From positions 370,457,667 through 370,521,666 of the forward strand of contig NC_081415.1 of NCBI RefSeq assembly GCF_030272615.1: 64,000 bases of DNA, in the 5' to 3' direction. Of the stretch, positions 33,339 through 43,870 are shown in pieces (positions within the stretch are counted from its first letter, which is position 1; each line of letters begins with the position of its first letter). Below the pieces are notes generated by a model. That model worked only from the letters and a program-made list of their open reading frames with translations. It was not told where the DNA came from and did no database searches. Source of the DNA: Cryptomeria japonica (Eukaryota; Streptophyta; Pinopsida; Cupressales; Cupressaceae). The translations under genes and the position numbers were made by a program.

Positions 33339-35478
33339 CATTCTCTGCTCCAACAATCTATACAACTAAAATGTCCTGAAAAAATCCTAAAAATCCTAAA
33401 AAGTCTTGAAAAATATTATAAAAAAAAAGAGAAAAGAAGGAAAAAAAAATCAAAATATGAAAAAAATCAAATGCCTTGGTAAAAACCTAGTAAACGGGCA
33501 CCTTGGTAGTAAAAAAAGAGAAAATCTGCCAAGAAGATGAAAACTTGGCAAACAGGCGCCTCTTGTACTGAAGTGCTCCATCTATCAACGCAAAAAACTG
33601 ACATTTCCTGCTTTATTTTTTGTTTTCCAGCATCTTTTCTTTAGCTTGTATATATACTTCAGTCGCTTTTGTGACACCTTGGTTCTTCTTGGAACCCTCA
33701 TGGCTTGAAACCGATCAATGTCTTAGTCTTAGGGAAATCGACTGATCAATCTAAATGTCCTAAGCAATTTAACCAAGTCATCTTTATGTCAGTAGTACTG
33801 GATCTTCCAATCCGAGTCAGTTACCTATCTCCTAACGACTACAGGCTTTTGCCACTGACATCTCATCAAACACACAAAGCAAGAACAATGAAAACAATCA
33901 CTAAAATTGTTTGAGCTATGATTGAAATTTTCTTTGTATGTTCTCTTTTAAATTGGTTTTTTCTTATTATTCCCTTTGAGTAACTTAAGGAAGTCTATCT
34001 TGACTAAGAGGAGCAAGGACTGGGGGTAATGCTTTTCTTTGTTTTCTGCTTGTAGGAATGATTCTGATGATCTGGAAACAACTCATAAACTCAGTGTCTA
34101 TGATAAGTGCCTTCACATCAAGGTGAAATGTCCACACACCTTGACTCCGTTTATTTGTATGCTATAGGGAGGGAACTATTTCCTTGTCTATTTTGAGTAA
34201 ACTTTCTTTATTATGCAATCTGAATTCATGCTTAAATTGTCCTAGGATATGAATGATCAAAGGGTCATTGCAAACAAGATAATCACTATTGCCTAGTAAA
34301 CAAAAGGAACTCTTCTTTCTCTGGTGTGTTTGCATGTAAGCAACATTCAGGTCATCCTCACTCTTTATGCCTTGGTTCTTATGTTCGCTTGCTAAATCAA
34401 AAGGACACGACATTCAGGTCATCTTGGCTCTTTGTGCCTTGGTGCTTATGTATATCTTTGACATTTTAAAATACTCAATGATGATAAAATAGCATAACAA
34501 ATCCAGTGACTAAAGTCTTAGGCTGCATTCATACACCAAATTTGTACCCCTAGTTACATTGACCATCCTGAGTCCATTTTTAGGATCGAAATCGAAATCT
34601 GACATCATTTTTCTAGTCAAATTCTCACAACGTTGACCACTCGGCACATTCGTCTTCAAGTCAATCTTTGCAACACTCTATGCTCAAATATTTTCCAATC
34701 AACTTAGAAATCCTTCAATTTATCTCAAATCAATTCTTAAATCATTCTTCGTGCTCAACTTATCATCACTAAATCTTTTTATCACTCGAATTGTCTAAAT
34801 CATTGTGGTATCTCATCATCTTTCGATTTCGCTCCCGAGGGGGCTACATCATCATTATCAATGATTATATCATCAAAAGTCAAGCAATTTTTTTTTTTCA
34901 AATCTTCATCAAAAGATGAGAAACAAATATTTTCAACCAAATATTAATCGAACATCAATCAAATCTTATCAAACAAGACCTCGTTGCTAGGGGCATATCA
35001 GTTTCATCGCACCAAATCAAGCTGACATTGTCTTCATTTGAATCAGTTTCTTAACAGTAATCAGGTTTATCACACCTCATCAAGTTGGTTATTCATTTAA
35101 ACCTAATCAAGGGTTTAAAGAGTCTTTTTGATAGTGATCACACACTCAATCCAAATAGTCATTCATTTTCATTGCATCAAATCAAGCTGGACATTTTGTT
35201 TCACAAATCGGTTCTTGTTCAATCAAGTTCAGAATCAGTATTATCTCTTCGCTCAATCGATTATAGTTCAATCAAGTTCTAGATAAGTACCTGCTTCTTG
35301 ATCCATCAAGTTCAAGATTGGTATCTTCACTTTTCATCGGTCCTAGTTCAATCAAGTTTAGGATCGGTATCGCTTTTCATCCATTCGTAATCCATCAAGT
35401 TTAGAACCAATATCTTTTCAACATCAATTATTCTTTGAATCAATGCATTGCTCGCACATCAATTCAAAGAGGGGCGAA
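33339..35478 (+). other. 3' noncoding region of the Tat/Ogre-like element, with ~45-bp tandem repeats and polypurine tract
   Basis: Long untranslated region usual for this lineage. At 35,210-35,415 five units of 40-50 bases recur with the core ATCAAGTTCAGNATCGGTAT. The last bases before the 3' LTR, AAAGAGGGGCGAA (35,466-35,478), form the polypurine tract that primes plus-strand synthesis. Small plus-strand frames here (33,705-33,914; 35,085-35,282) are not supported as genes. Confidence 0.7.
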
Positions 35479-37457
35479 TGTAATACCCTAAAAATTGTCA
35501 TCTAAACCATGAGTCCCTAATCTCGACTACATCACCAAGGTCCTAACCAAAGGCAATTAAATCAATCTTGAGAACTTAATTAATTAATTCCTAAATTGTC
35601 AATATTACATGGCAAATTAATCACTTAAATTAAATATATCATCAAGATCTCTTTAATCAATTATCCTATTTATTTAATTAAATATCCTAGCATATTTAAT
35701 TAATAAATCAATTTTCCATTAAATCATAAAAAAAAATTATTTTGAAAAAGAAATCAATTTGAGATAATTTGAAAAAGAAATTTCAAAAAAGGAGCAAAGG
35801 GAATAAATCAAACAAAGCTTGCTTTAAGAAAGGAAAATAGAATAAATCATTTTTTTCTGATTTTATCTTAATTTTAGCTCAACCTTATTTTCTTCAACCT
35901 GAAGAAAGCATCCAATCACATCAAATCACCTAGATTGCACTTCCTCTTGGAGAATCTTGACCGCTCATCGACAATCAATCTCGACCGCTATTTTCTCTCT
36001 GGATTTTCTATAAATTTGGGCTCTCATCTCTCAATCAAAAGAGCACTAGAGATTTATTATTATTATGTTATTTTTTCTCTAGTCATTGAGAATATTGTGC
36101 ATTGATATTATTGCAGCTTAGCTTTTTACATATTATTTTAATCATGTTAGCTTGATTAGAATCATATAGCTTTATAATAATTGTGTTGGGACTCATAAAA
36201 ATTTGAGGAATTTGAGAGGCCCAATTCAAAATTTTGCACCTGCACTTTCAAAGGACCACCTAATGAGCCAACCTGATAGGCCTATTTTGAAGAAGGGTAA
36301 AATGGAGCTAGTTGATTGTCAAGGGGTAAGGCTTGGGAAATGTGTCCTACACCTTTCATTTAGCCTATGCAGTGTTCTACAACTTTCAAATTTTAGTTTA
36401 GATCAGTTTATCAAGTACCCATTTCAAGGGGTGGACTGAAAGTTGTTTTATGCACAAATTCATATTTTATTAAGTGGCCCACTTTGAGGCCTTGCATTTT
36501 ATGACCAGTTGATCGTCATGTTTAAATTCAAAGTGAATTGAATTTTATGCATATAGGTGAGTCCAAATGCCAAATTTCAAGTCCCTATCAATCCATTTGC
36601 TCAGTTTGCCAAGCTCAATCCATTTGCAGTTTGTATTGTTTGCATCAGTCCATGTTTCAATAGCTTGTCAAAGCCTCACTTTGCACATGTGTAAAAGTTT
36701 CCCCAGTGAATGTCATGTCAGGATGTTTATTCTGGGCTACGATGGTATGAAAGAAAAGCTATGTTTCTAGTTTGAAACTCTCACCAGTCTGTTTGATCAA
36801 TTTTCCAAGATGGTTTCTTGAGCCATTTTATTTAGTTTTCTGCACTTTCATTGTTATATCTGTTAAAGTTATCATTTTCATGAGCTTATATCTTACACCC
36901 AATTAGCCTTTTGGTCGAACTTAACATTTCATGGTCTTCTTTGTACCTCAAGGTATCTATGCCCCAGATTTGGGGATCCACAAAGATCATTTGATATTTT
37001 TAGTAAGGGCATTTTGTGGTTCCTGCACATTGATTTTATCAGGTTCAAATGCTAACAGAGCCATTTAATCAACTTCAACAATTAATATCTCATTTCCTGG
37101 GATGCGTCGTGAGGAGTGGTTTTGCACAGTGAATTCCAGTATATCAGACAGGATGTCTTCCAGTGGGCGAGGTATAGAAAGGTGTTTTGATTAGTTTTTG
37201 AAATGCATCTTTGGGTTTAAATGCGAAAATGTGGCACAGTTGCTAGTGAGTTGCAAAACTCAGTTTAATGATTAGAAAATGTTGCAAATCAACTCCATAG
37301 GTATGTTCAAGGTGCCTGCATCATTTCGAGGGTCAGTTGAATGAAAATAAATAAAAAATTAATCGGGCCCACTTTGGGGCCCGATCTGGCTCATGCCCTT
37401 GCAGTATTAATTTTATTGGCGACTTGGTTCACTGAGAGAATATCATAATATTTAAAT

Positions 37458-38009
37458 TTGGATTGTGATCATGAGACATGTGATAAGAGTGATGATGATG
37501 AAGGCCAATTTGAGCATGAAAGTAGACATAGGCTACTTGGGAGGGACAAAGATTCACCACTTCTCCTATACACTTATCAAATCACAGAAGCTAATTTGCA
37601 ACAAGTAATAGAGTTGATGGGGAAAGAGGATGCAATAAAAGTCACAAATGATATTGGAGCAGCTGATGTAGTGCTTGGTTTATATTCTAAGCTCAAGCAG
37701 AATTCATGGATTCGGGGAGTGGCTACATATCCGGGACTACTCATATTTGTGATAAAGACCAACGCAATGGCAAAGATTGTTAGGGCTATGCATACTATTC
37801 TTGGAATGAAGACTCTGGGCACTAGTTCTCCTTGGCCCTTCAAGCAATTCCAAAATGATATTGAATTTTCAGATGGAGCAGGCTTTGTAAACTTTAAAAA
37901 AATGCACATTGGTAGCATATGCAATGGTGTTAAAGACCAAAGTCTGCAATCCTTGTTAGCATCCTCCCCTGCGTGCCAGACAAGAGGTGGATGTGAGGAG
38001 GGCACGTGA
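37458..38009 (+). pseudogene. Fragment resembling the C-terminal part of Ycf45/SPD1-type ATPase
   Basis: The frame reads LLLYTYQITEANLQQVIELMG, then VTNDIGAADVVLGLYSKLKQN, WIRGVATYPGLLIFVIKTNAM and IVRAMHTILGM. From memory of the family, this matches the C-terminal region of the nuclear-encoded, plastid P-loop ATPases related to cyanobacterial/algal Ycf45 (Arabidopsis SPD1 and relatives), where ...IGAADA.LA...K.KQN.WIR...LP.FVIK..T...M.KA.R.ILGM is conserved. The ATPase P-loop and N-terminus are absent. Upstream, TTGCAG at about 37,401 could be an old splice acceptor. It is not flanked by other exons, so it is a captured or stranded fragment. Codons are mostly intact, but the last 60 residues look random. 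Confidence 0.6.
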
Positions 38010-38014
38010 GACTT

Positions 38015-38545
38015 TCAACAAAGGCAATCTGTAGGTGTAATATCAGAAACCCCCATTTTGACGTGGTTTGAAAAAGTTGAAACCTTCAAATGCAAATTGG
38101 CAGGTGTAAATCTGAAAACCCACAACCTCTGCCAACATACTCCCCAACCAACGCATGAGTTAAAGGTATTGAAGTTCTCCAAACAAATGCATTTGGTAGG
38201 TATAAAACCCAGGCAAAATCTCCCCTCTTGCATGGCGATGGGCATTTGAAATTTCAAGCAAATAAATATTGGCAGGCGTTTGGGGAGGAATTGAAGTTTT
38301 ATAAACAATGCAAATGGCAGGTGTAAAGCCCAGGTCCATGACCATAACCAGCATCCTCTCTACGTGGTTACCATAGAAATTTCAAGCAAATGCAATCTGC
38401 AGGCTTAAATCCTAGCCTTCCCACACGTGTAAGTAATGCCATTGAAACCTTTCAAAGTAATGCAAATTGATAGGTGTAAATGCTAATTTCCCTCTACGTG
38501 GTGAGGTAAATATTAAGAAAACTTTCAAGCAAATACAAGTGCCAG
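38015..38545 (+). repeat. Diverged ~75-bp tandem array with ACGTGG motifs
   Basis: About eight units share the core ATGCAAATTGGCAGGTGTAA preceded by TTTCAAGCAA (cores near 38,025, 38,090, 38,186, 38,260, 38,307, 38,388, 38,460, 38,533). Between cores, (T)ACGTGG occurs at 38,061, 38,362 and 38,496 and ACACGTGT at about 38,423. The array is directly followed by a TATTTAAATA string (38,598), so it could be enhancer-like. Minus- and plus-strand frames inside it are by-products. Confidence 0.7.
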
Positions 38546-38592
38546 ACCAGGGGAATGTGTAAAATATTCATCCCACATTGGTGGTAGGGAGG

Positions 38593-38612
38593 AGTATTTT
38601 TGTATTTAAATA
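38593..38612 (+). promoter_or_regulatory. TATA-like box after the ACGTGG array
   Basis: GTATTTAAATACAAAG at about 38,596-38,611, an AT palindrome about 50 bases after the last tandem unit and before a GC-richer part. Together with the ACGT cores upstream this looks like an LTR or gene promoter. Unproven. Confidence 0.35.
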
Positions 38613-38744
38613 CAAAGTCACACACATCCATAGTGTCAAATCCTAAAGGCTTTTGACAAGGAGCTAGCTCAGCGACCTAGTGGACCCCACGCATGCCCAC
38701 GCATCTTGAGGCAATTGAATTTTGTAGAATAAAGGTGAATTAAA

Positions 38745-38956
38745 GCTCGAGCAAGTTGAAGATGATCTGACGGTGGTCGTTGATCCGCAAGACAAAGTTG
38801 CACGCTAGTTAACCATCGCGACTCAGTGACTGAATGGTGGGCTCGGTAGATGAGCAACTCTGATGTTAAAAGTCGAGCAGGTCCAAGGTAGATCAACGCT
38901 GGTCATTGATCCGCAAGATGAAGATGCACGCCATTTATCCATCACAGATCAGCGAC
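38745..38956 (+). repeat. Diverged tandem duplication, unit about 126 bp
   Basis: Segments 38,745-38,830 and 38,871-38,956 align through TCGAGCA, GGTGGTCGTTGATCCGCAAG, TTGCACGC, ACCATC and CAGTGAC/CAGCGAC. GC content is far above the surroundings. No coding frame recognised. Confidence 0.6.
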
Positions 38957-40281
38957 AAAGGAGAGTTCTAGTCCGGTGTTGGGTTCGGCGATGATGAAGT
39001 GGCGGTCCAGTGGCAGGTCAGGTGGTGCCCAAGTGGATCCGTGAGAAAATCACAAGGTGCCACATGGAAAGGTACAAAAGGTGAAAATCAATTAAAAATC
39101 AAAGTTAAATAGTATAGTTCCAGCTATGGAAAAAACTCAAAAATTTAAATGATTGGTTTGCATGAGAGATTAATTCGCTTGAGGGGTATTTTTTACCCAT
39201 AAATGCAAGTATTATATATCATTGGAAAGCTTTCGGAATGAGGAGTTGGTTTTTTTAGTTAGTCTCAACAAATATCAGATATTTTGAGACCAGTTTCCAT
39301 GGGAAGGATGCAAGGAATTTTTTAGTTGGGGAAAGAGGACACTTGGCGATTTCTGATGCAGATCTGATTCTTTTCCCTGTTCTTTATATTCTTAATTCTT
39401 CTCATTTGTAAGGGTTCCATAATTTTTGGAAAAAGGCTCCAGAATTCTGTGTTTCCAGCTTTGAATTTCTTTTCCAAGTTTGTAAAATTTTATGGGTCTT
39501 TTCAGGGTATAGAGTTGCATTTCAGTAATTGCAGATTGTTTCATAGTTGCAGGTTCTACTTGTGTAAGGTATGAGTAGATTTCACACAAAATTGTCTCTA
39601 AGTAATTATTTCTTTGTTACAAATTAAATCCTCAAGGAGGCTAGAATTTGTCATCTCAACGAGATTGTTGTGATTGTTTGTACGTATTCTTCAGTGAAGA
39701 GTTTAAATTTTGTAATCAATCATAAATAATGAAATATGTATCCAAGATCTGATGATTTTGTGAATGAGTTGAGTAACGCATTGGTATGAGATATTGATGC
39801 ATGAATATTTTATAATGAAAATAGATTTACAGCTGAGATTTGTATTCGCAGTTTTGTGTGTGACTCCATACCCAATGAACAAGGCACTGGTCTTTGAAGA
39901 ATTTGGGGATATTTTCAGAAGCATATAAATTTTAAAGAAATCTATTTCCCTTCATGTTTGGGGGTTGTTTCCTATTCATTTCAAGCTCTTATTAATCTAT
40001 TTCTTGTACAGATCTTGCCAACCTGAATTATCTTCTAATTTGTTGAGCTTGTGGAATGATATTTATCTGCTTATTGTTGATGCTGCCATATGTCTGTAAC
40101 TGGTTATATTGAATGCATCAAAGGGTGTCCCACCCTAGGTCTAGCAAAACCTGAAGTGCAGGAGGATCATTAGGATCCTATGTTATGTTGTCCAAACTCT
40201 GAGGTTCTTCATAGATTGAAATTGGCTATTTCATAGATCAATTGCAGGTGAACTTGGGTTACTCATTTTTTGAGAACAACA
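38957..40281 (+). other. Right part of insertion D, no gene recognised
   Basis: Continues GC-rich to about 39,060 and then becomes AT-rich. No motif, repeat or frame that I can name up to the edge GAGAACAACA. Confidence 0.45.
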
Positions 40282-41161
40282 CATTGCTTGCATCCATCTA
40301 GCTTAATTTGCTCAATCTTGCATCGATTTAGCTTAATTTTACATTCAAATAGATTAAATCCTTCATCTTGGTGTAGTCTAGTCACTAGTATTGCTTAGAT
40401 AAATTTGAGAGAATGTCTATACTCATATCTTTTAGGAGGCAATAGGTCGATTTATTATGGTTTTTACATTCATTAATTATATCTCTCTAACCATGCATGC
40501 AATGACTTATTGAAGTGTTTGTGTCTTATAGCTTACAGGATTACTACTATTCACACACACAAATAGTAGTGAAGCAAAGTGTGTAGTGTGAGTTATGGAC
40601 AGCGAAGACATATAGTGTTGCAGTGGTGCAACAGTTCTTCACTGCACCTGCTGCAGGACAATTGTACAAAGATATTTAACCATATATACTATAGAGTTTG
40701 TGAATTATAATTTCAGCTTAATCTTAGAACCAATGTCATGCATTTTGAGATACAATCCTTTTCAGTTTAACCTTATTTGTTGCAGTGAGTATTCTGGCAG
40801 TGAGCCATTCTTTTGTATCTTTGTAGTGAGTAGTCCGACAGTGATGTTTTTGTAATATGGAAGTGAGCAACTTGGAAGTGAGCCACTCCTTTGTAAACAC
40901 CATATAACTAGTTATATTATCTCAAGAGTTAACACTCTCTGTGGTTTTTCTCATTTGGGTTTTCCACGTATAAAATCTGGTGTTTCTCTTATGATTGTGT
41001 TCTTCATGATTATTCTACTTTTGTAGTTTTTTTGTGATAGATGAAGTTTGATATTTCTATGCAAGATTAAATTATTGTTAAAAGTTTCTTTTTATATATA
41101 TCTATGGGAATACAGATTCATCCCCCCTCTCATTATTCTGATCCTTTCAACCAAGTTGACA

Positions 41162-41545
41162 TATTTATCCTATTTTAGATAATAAATGGGTATCTCCCTT
41201 AGTCATTGTTCTTAAAAAAGGAGGTAAATGGTGGGTTTGTGTAGACTATAGGGAGATAAATTCAACAACTAAGGAGCACCACTTCCATTTACCTTTCATA
41301 GACAAAGTTTTATATTCTCTAGAAGGAAAGAGATACTTTTCATTTCTTGATGGTTTTAGTGGCTACAATCAAATTAAAATAGCTCCAGAGGATCAAGAGA
41401 AAACCACATTCATTTGTCCATGGGGGACATGCATATTTTGTTTTTCCATTTGGTCTATTCAATGCCCCAATAACTTTTCAAAGGGTAGCAATTAGTATTT
41501 TCTCAAATATCTCTCAAAATTGCATGGAAATATACACGAATGACT
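41162..41545 (+). pseudogene. Athila-like reverse transcriptase, middle part
   Basis: After the right copy of TATTT the domain cut at 20,039 continues. In mixed frames it reads WVSPLVIVLKKGGKWWVC, VDYREINS, HHFHLPFIDKVL, YFSFLDGFSGYNQIKIAPED and KTTFICPWGT, classic Ty3/gypsy palm-domain motifs. It ends in IYTND, the active site (usual YMDD or YVDD; the first Asp is Asn and Met is Thr). The hAT-type insertion starts immediately after the second Asp, so the catalytic motif is separated from the rest of the domain. Confidence 0.88.
41538..41545 (+). repeat. 8-bp target-site duplication GAATGACT, left copy
   Basis: Partner GTATGACT at 43,074-43,081, seven of eight match. An eight-base duplication is the hallmark of hAT transposons. 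Confidence 0.8.
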
Positions 41546-43073
41546 CATGGGGGCTTCACTGGATAGGTGATATTATTGGAAATTGGAGGAATTGATTATG
41601 TGTTGCATTGATGTTTTGTCATTGATGGCAACACCGACTGTTTTGGTTCTTTACTGATTTTCGATAGGTTCCAGTAGAGAGGTTAGATTATGATATCGAT
41701 CCAGTATGCTTCAGTATGCTTCATTATATGGAATTAGTTTGGATCCGTCATTCATTCTATTCAGATGTGTATCACGATCAATTGGTTTAGGATTTGATGA
41801 CTTAGGAGCTATCATTTGTTCTAGTAAGCCTTTTGGTCACCAGTAAGGGTTTTAATGACAGAGCTTTGTTGAAGATCTTTTCATGCACTTGATAAGTGGT
41901 GTTGGTGTGGCTTCTCGATGGCTTTTGAGATGTTGTTGGTTATCTTGTTTGTGTTCATGTTGATCGGTGGTGTTGCATTTAGGACCGGACCTAATGCTAT
42001 CTTATTCTGGTAGGTTATGGACCGGTTTATGTAAAGTGTTGGTGGATGATCCTGATGTGTTACTGGTTGGATCTATTTATTGGATTATGTTGTTTCTATC
42101 TTAGGTCAACTTGGTTGATCATTGGATTGTGGGTTTATGTTATGAATTTATTGTATTATCTTTTAGGTGGTTGACTTAATTGTTTAGGTCTCGAGTTGGT
42201 ATAAATATGATGTAAGATCTGTTTGTAGATCATGGGTTTTTGGGATATAGGTTTATCTGTGTGTGAATAAGGTTGTAATCATATGTAGATATTTTAGTTG
42301 ATCATAGGTGATCGAATTAGGTTGGTGAAAGAGGTTTAAGACCTCTGGTACTAAGCTTAACCAAAATTGTATTTAGGCATAGGAGATGCTATTCTTGCAG
42401 TTCACTCTTCTTTCCGGATTGTAGTCTATTTTTTAGTTAGTGAGGCTCCTTTTGTGTTGAGCAGTGCATTGTAGGCTATTGGCCTTCCTACATGTGTAGG
42501 CCCCTCTTTTTGTAATCACATACTATAGAAGTATTATTTGACTGTGGGTAGGCTTCCCACCATGGTTTTTTCCTTTACCGGGTTTTCCACATACAAATCT
42601 TGGTGTTATCTTTTGTGGATGGTTGGTAAATATTCTGTGGTTTATATTTGTGCTTAATTGTTATATCTGCTATTCTGATATTTGGTTTATGTATTTTGGT
42701 AATAAGGTTTTAATGATTAAAGTTCTATAATCTATTGACAACTGATTCACCCCCCCCCTGTCGTCTTAGTTGTCCATTGGTTATCTGAGTTGTCTAATAA
42801 ATATTATATCATAGGCATTCATATTGGAGGGTTTAATATCCCAAAAATCTTTAACAAAATATTGCCTATCTAGTGAAAATAAGGGGATTTTTAATTCGAG
42901 ATATGAAAAAATACAATATTTGGTGAAAATAGGGAGGCTTCTAATTCGGGTTGTGTATTGGGAGGGGGTGACAAAAAAGGATTTTAGGCAAATATTTTAT
43001 GAAAATAGGTGGTTATATAGTATGCCATGAACACACATGATATAACCTAGGTTCACTAAGTGAAGCGCTCATG
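41546..43073. mobile_element. hAT-type MITE (about 300 bp) interrupted by a solo LTR
   Basis: Terminal inverted repeats CATGGGGGCTTCACT (41,546-41,560) and the reverse complement of 43,059-43,073, CATGAGCGCTTCACT: 13 of 15 match. With the eight-base duplication this is a hAT-superfamily signature. Leaving out the solo LTR, the element is 41,546-41,573 plus 42,805-43,073, too small for a transposase, hence a MITE. Inside, AGTGAAAATAAGGGG...TTCTAATTCG repeats twice about 60 bases apart (42,870-42,955). Confidence 0.82.
41574..42799 (+). mobile_element. Copia-type solo LTR inside the MITE
   Basis: Edges TATTGGAAATTGG (TG mutated to TA) and ...GTCTAATA (CA mutated to TA), 1,226 bases, with a near-duplication GATAT (41,569-41,573) / AATAT (42,800-42,804). 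It is the same family as the LTRs of the minus-strand copia element: shared are TTTTGTCATTGATGGCAACA near the start, TTGGCCTTCCTACATGTG at 42,480, the string TTCCTTTACCGGGTTTTCC at about 42,570, and GATTCACCCCCCCCC then TTAGTTGTCCATTGG at the end. Confidence 0.85.
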
Positions 43074-43870
43074 GTATGACTTTACCACTTATGGCGACTC
43101 CTTTCAAGAATCATTACATAATCTAAGGTTTTATAGAGATGCAAAGATCATAATCTCTCTTTGAACTGTAAAAAATGCTTCATCATGATGCAAAAAGGAG
43201 TAGTGTTAGGACACTTCATATCTACTAAAGGTATTCAAGTGGATCCTACGAAGTAGAAGTGATTGAAAATCTACCAACTCCTACCAAAAATAAAGATGTT
43301 AGTAGTTTTCATGGTCATGTTAGTCACTATAGAAGATTTATTAAAAGAATTAGCACAATAGCAAGATCATTATATGGATTGTTTCTCAAATATGCAAACT
43401 TTCACTAGACACTAGCTTGTGATAATGCATTTCAAGACCTAAAAGTTGTTTTGACTCAAGCTCCTATTATTAGAGGACCTAAATGGACTCTTTTATTTCA
43501 TATCCATAAATATGCTTCATATTATGCAGGATTAGTCTTGGGTCAAAAAGAAGGAGATGTTGAATGTGTAGTTTACTACAGCAGTAAAAATCTCTAGGAA
43601 GTAGAATTAAACTACATTTTTACAAAAAAGGAAATGTTAGTTGTCATTTATGCCTTAAAAAAATTTAGACATTATATCACAAGATATCAAGTATTTTTTC
43701 ATACTGATCATGCTACAATCAAATATTTGATGAACAAACCTATATTTTTAGGAAGGCTTGCTAGATGGTTACTCTGGATGTAGGAATTTGATATTACAAT
43801 TGTAGACACGCTAGGAAAACCAAATGTTGTAGCCAACTTTTTATCTATGCTAACAAATAATCCATAAGAA
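43074..43870 (+). pseudogene. Athila-like reverse transcriptase end and RNase H
   Basis: Directly after the MITE the frame continues FTTYGDSFQESLHNL, then CKDHNLSLNCKKCFIMMQKG, VVLGHFISTKGIQVDPTK and the connection SHYRRFIKRISTIARSL. RNase H follows: TLLFHIHKYASYYAGLVLGQ (usual FEV.TDAS..A.G.VL; catalytic Asp lost), VVYYSSKNL, LNYIFTKKEMLVVIYALKKFRHYI and HTDHATIKYLMNKP (Asp kept). Stops at about 43,253, 43,410, 43,598 and 43,782. The element's replication enzyme is dead. Confidence 0.88.

Larger units (their letters stand above)
36184..40281 (+). mobile_element. 4.1-kb TG...CA insertion D with a host-gene-like fragment
   Basis: Edges TGTTGGGACTC and GAGAACAACA (imperfect inverted ends), flanked by AATTG (36,179-36,183) and CATTG (40,282-40,286), four of five matching. 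Comparison with the intact 5' LTR shows exactly where it entered. No gag or pol frame is present. It carries a reading frame like a plastid ATPase (37,458-38,009), a tandem repeat array, a GC-rich duplicated segment and long AT-rich parts. It may be a very long solo LTR or a non-autonomous LTR element that picked up host sequence. Orientation is assumed. Confidence 0.7.
20671..40561 (+). mobile_element. Tat/Ogre-like Ty3/gypsy element with nested insertions
   Basis: LTRs begin TGTAATACCC and end CACACACA (20,671-21,658; 35,479-40,561 with an insertion inside). The interior has a primer site, a long leader, gag, a DGG-type protease, reverse transcriptase, RNase H, a second RNase H domain, integrase, and a long 3' noncoding region ending in a polypurine tract (AAAGAGGGGCGAA). 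A second RNase H between the first one and integrase is diagnostic of the Tat lineage, which includes Ogre. The long 5' and 3' noncoding parts fit the same group. It is non-functional, with stops in every domain. Confidence 0.88.
35479..40561 (+). repeat. 3' LTR of the Tat/Ogre-like element, split
   Basis: LTR sequence at 35,479-36,183 and 40,287-40,561, collinear with 20,671-21,658. The piece between is a separate 4.1-kb insertion. Followed by AATAG, the right TSD. Confidence 0.88.
20045..41161 (+). mobile_element. Copia-type solo LTR (about 1.2 kb) carrying a 19.9-kb nested insertion
   Basis: The outer boundaries are TGTTAGACTT (20,045) and ...GTTGACA (41,161), flanked by an exact TATTT duplication. 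Only 626 bases (20,045-20,670) and 595 bases (40,567-41,161) belong to this insertion, and they are not copies of each other, so I read it as one LTR left by recombination and later split. Its start (TTGTCATTGATGTCAA) and end (GATTCATCCCCCCTC) carry the motifs shared by the copia LTRs of this window, and GGGTTTTCCACGTATAAAAT near 40,960 is another shared motif. Confidence 0.8.

Noticed and set aside
37577-38005. 142-residue minus-strand frame
   Set aside because: Antisense of the Ycf45-like fragment; the plus strand carries the family motifs.
38660-38690. AGCTAGCTCAGCGACCTAGTGG, resembling a tRNA A box (possible SINE)
   Set aside because: No B box at the right distance, no cloverleaf and no poly(A) or TSD; the match is to a short, permissive motif.
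20045-41161. A full-length copia element with two LTRs around the Tat/Ogre-like element
   Set aside because: The left 626 and right 595 bases are not copies of each other but complementary halves of one LTR, and no copia gag or pol is found between them.
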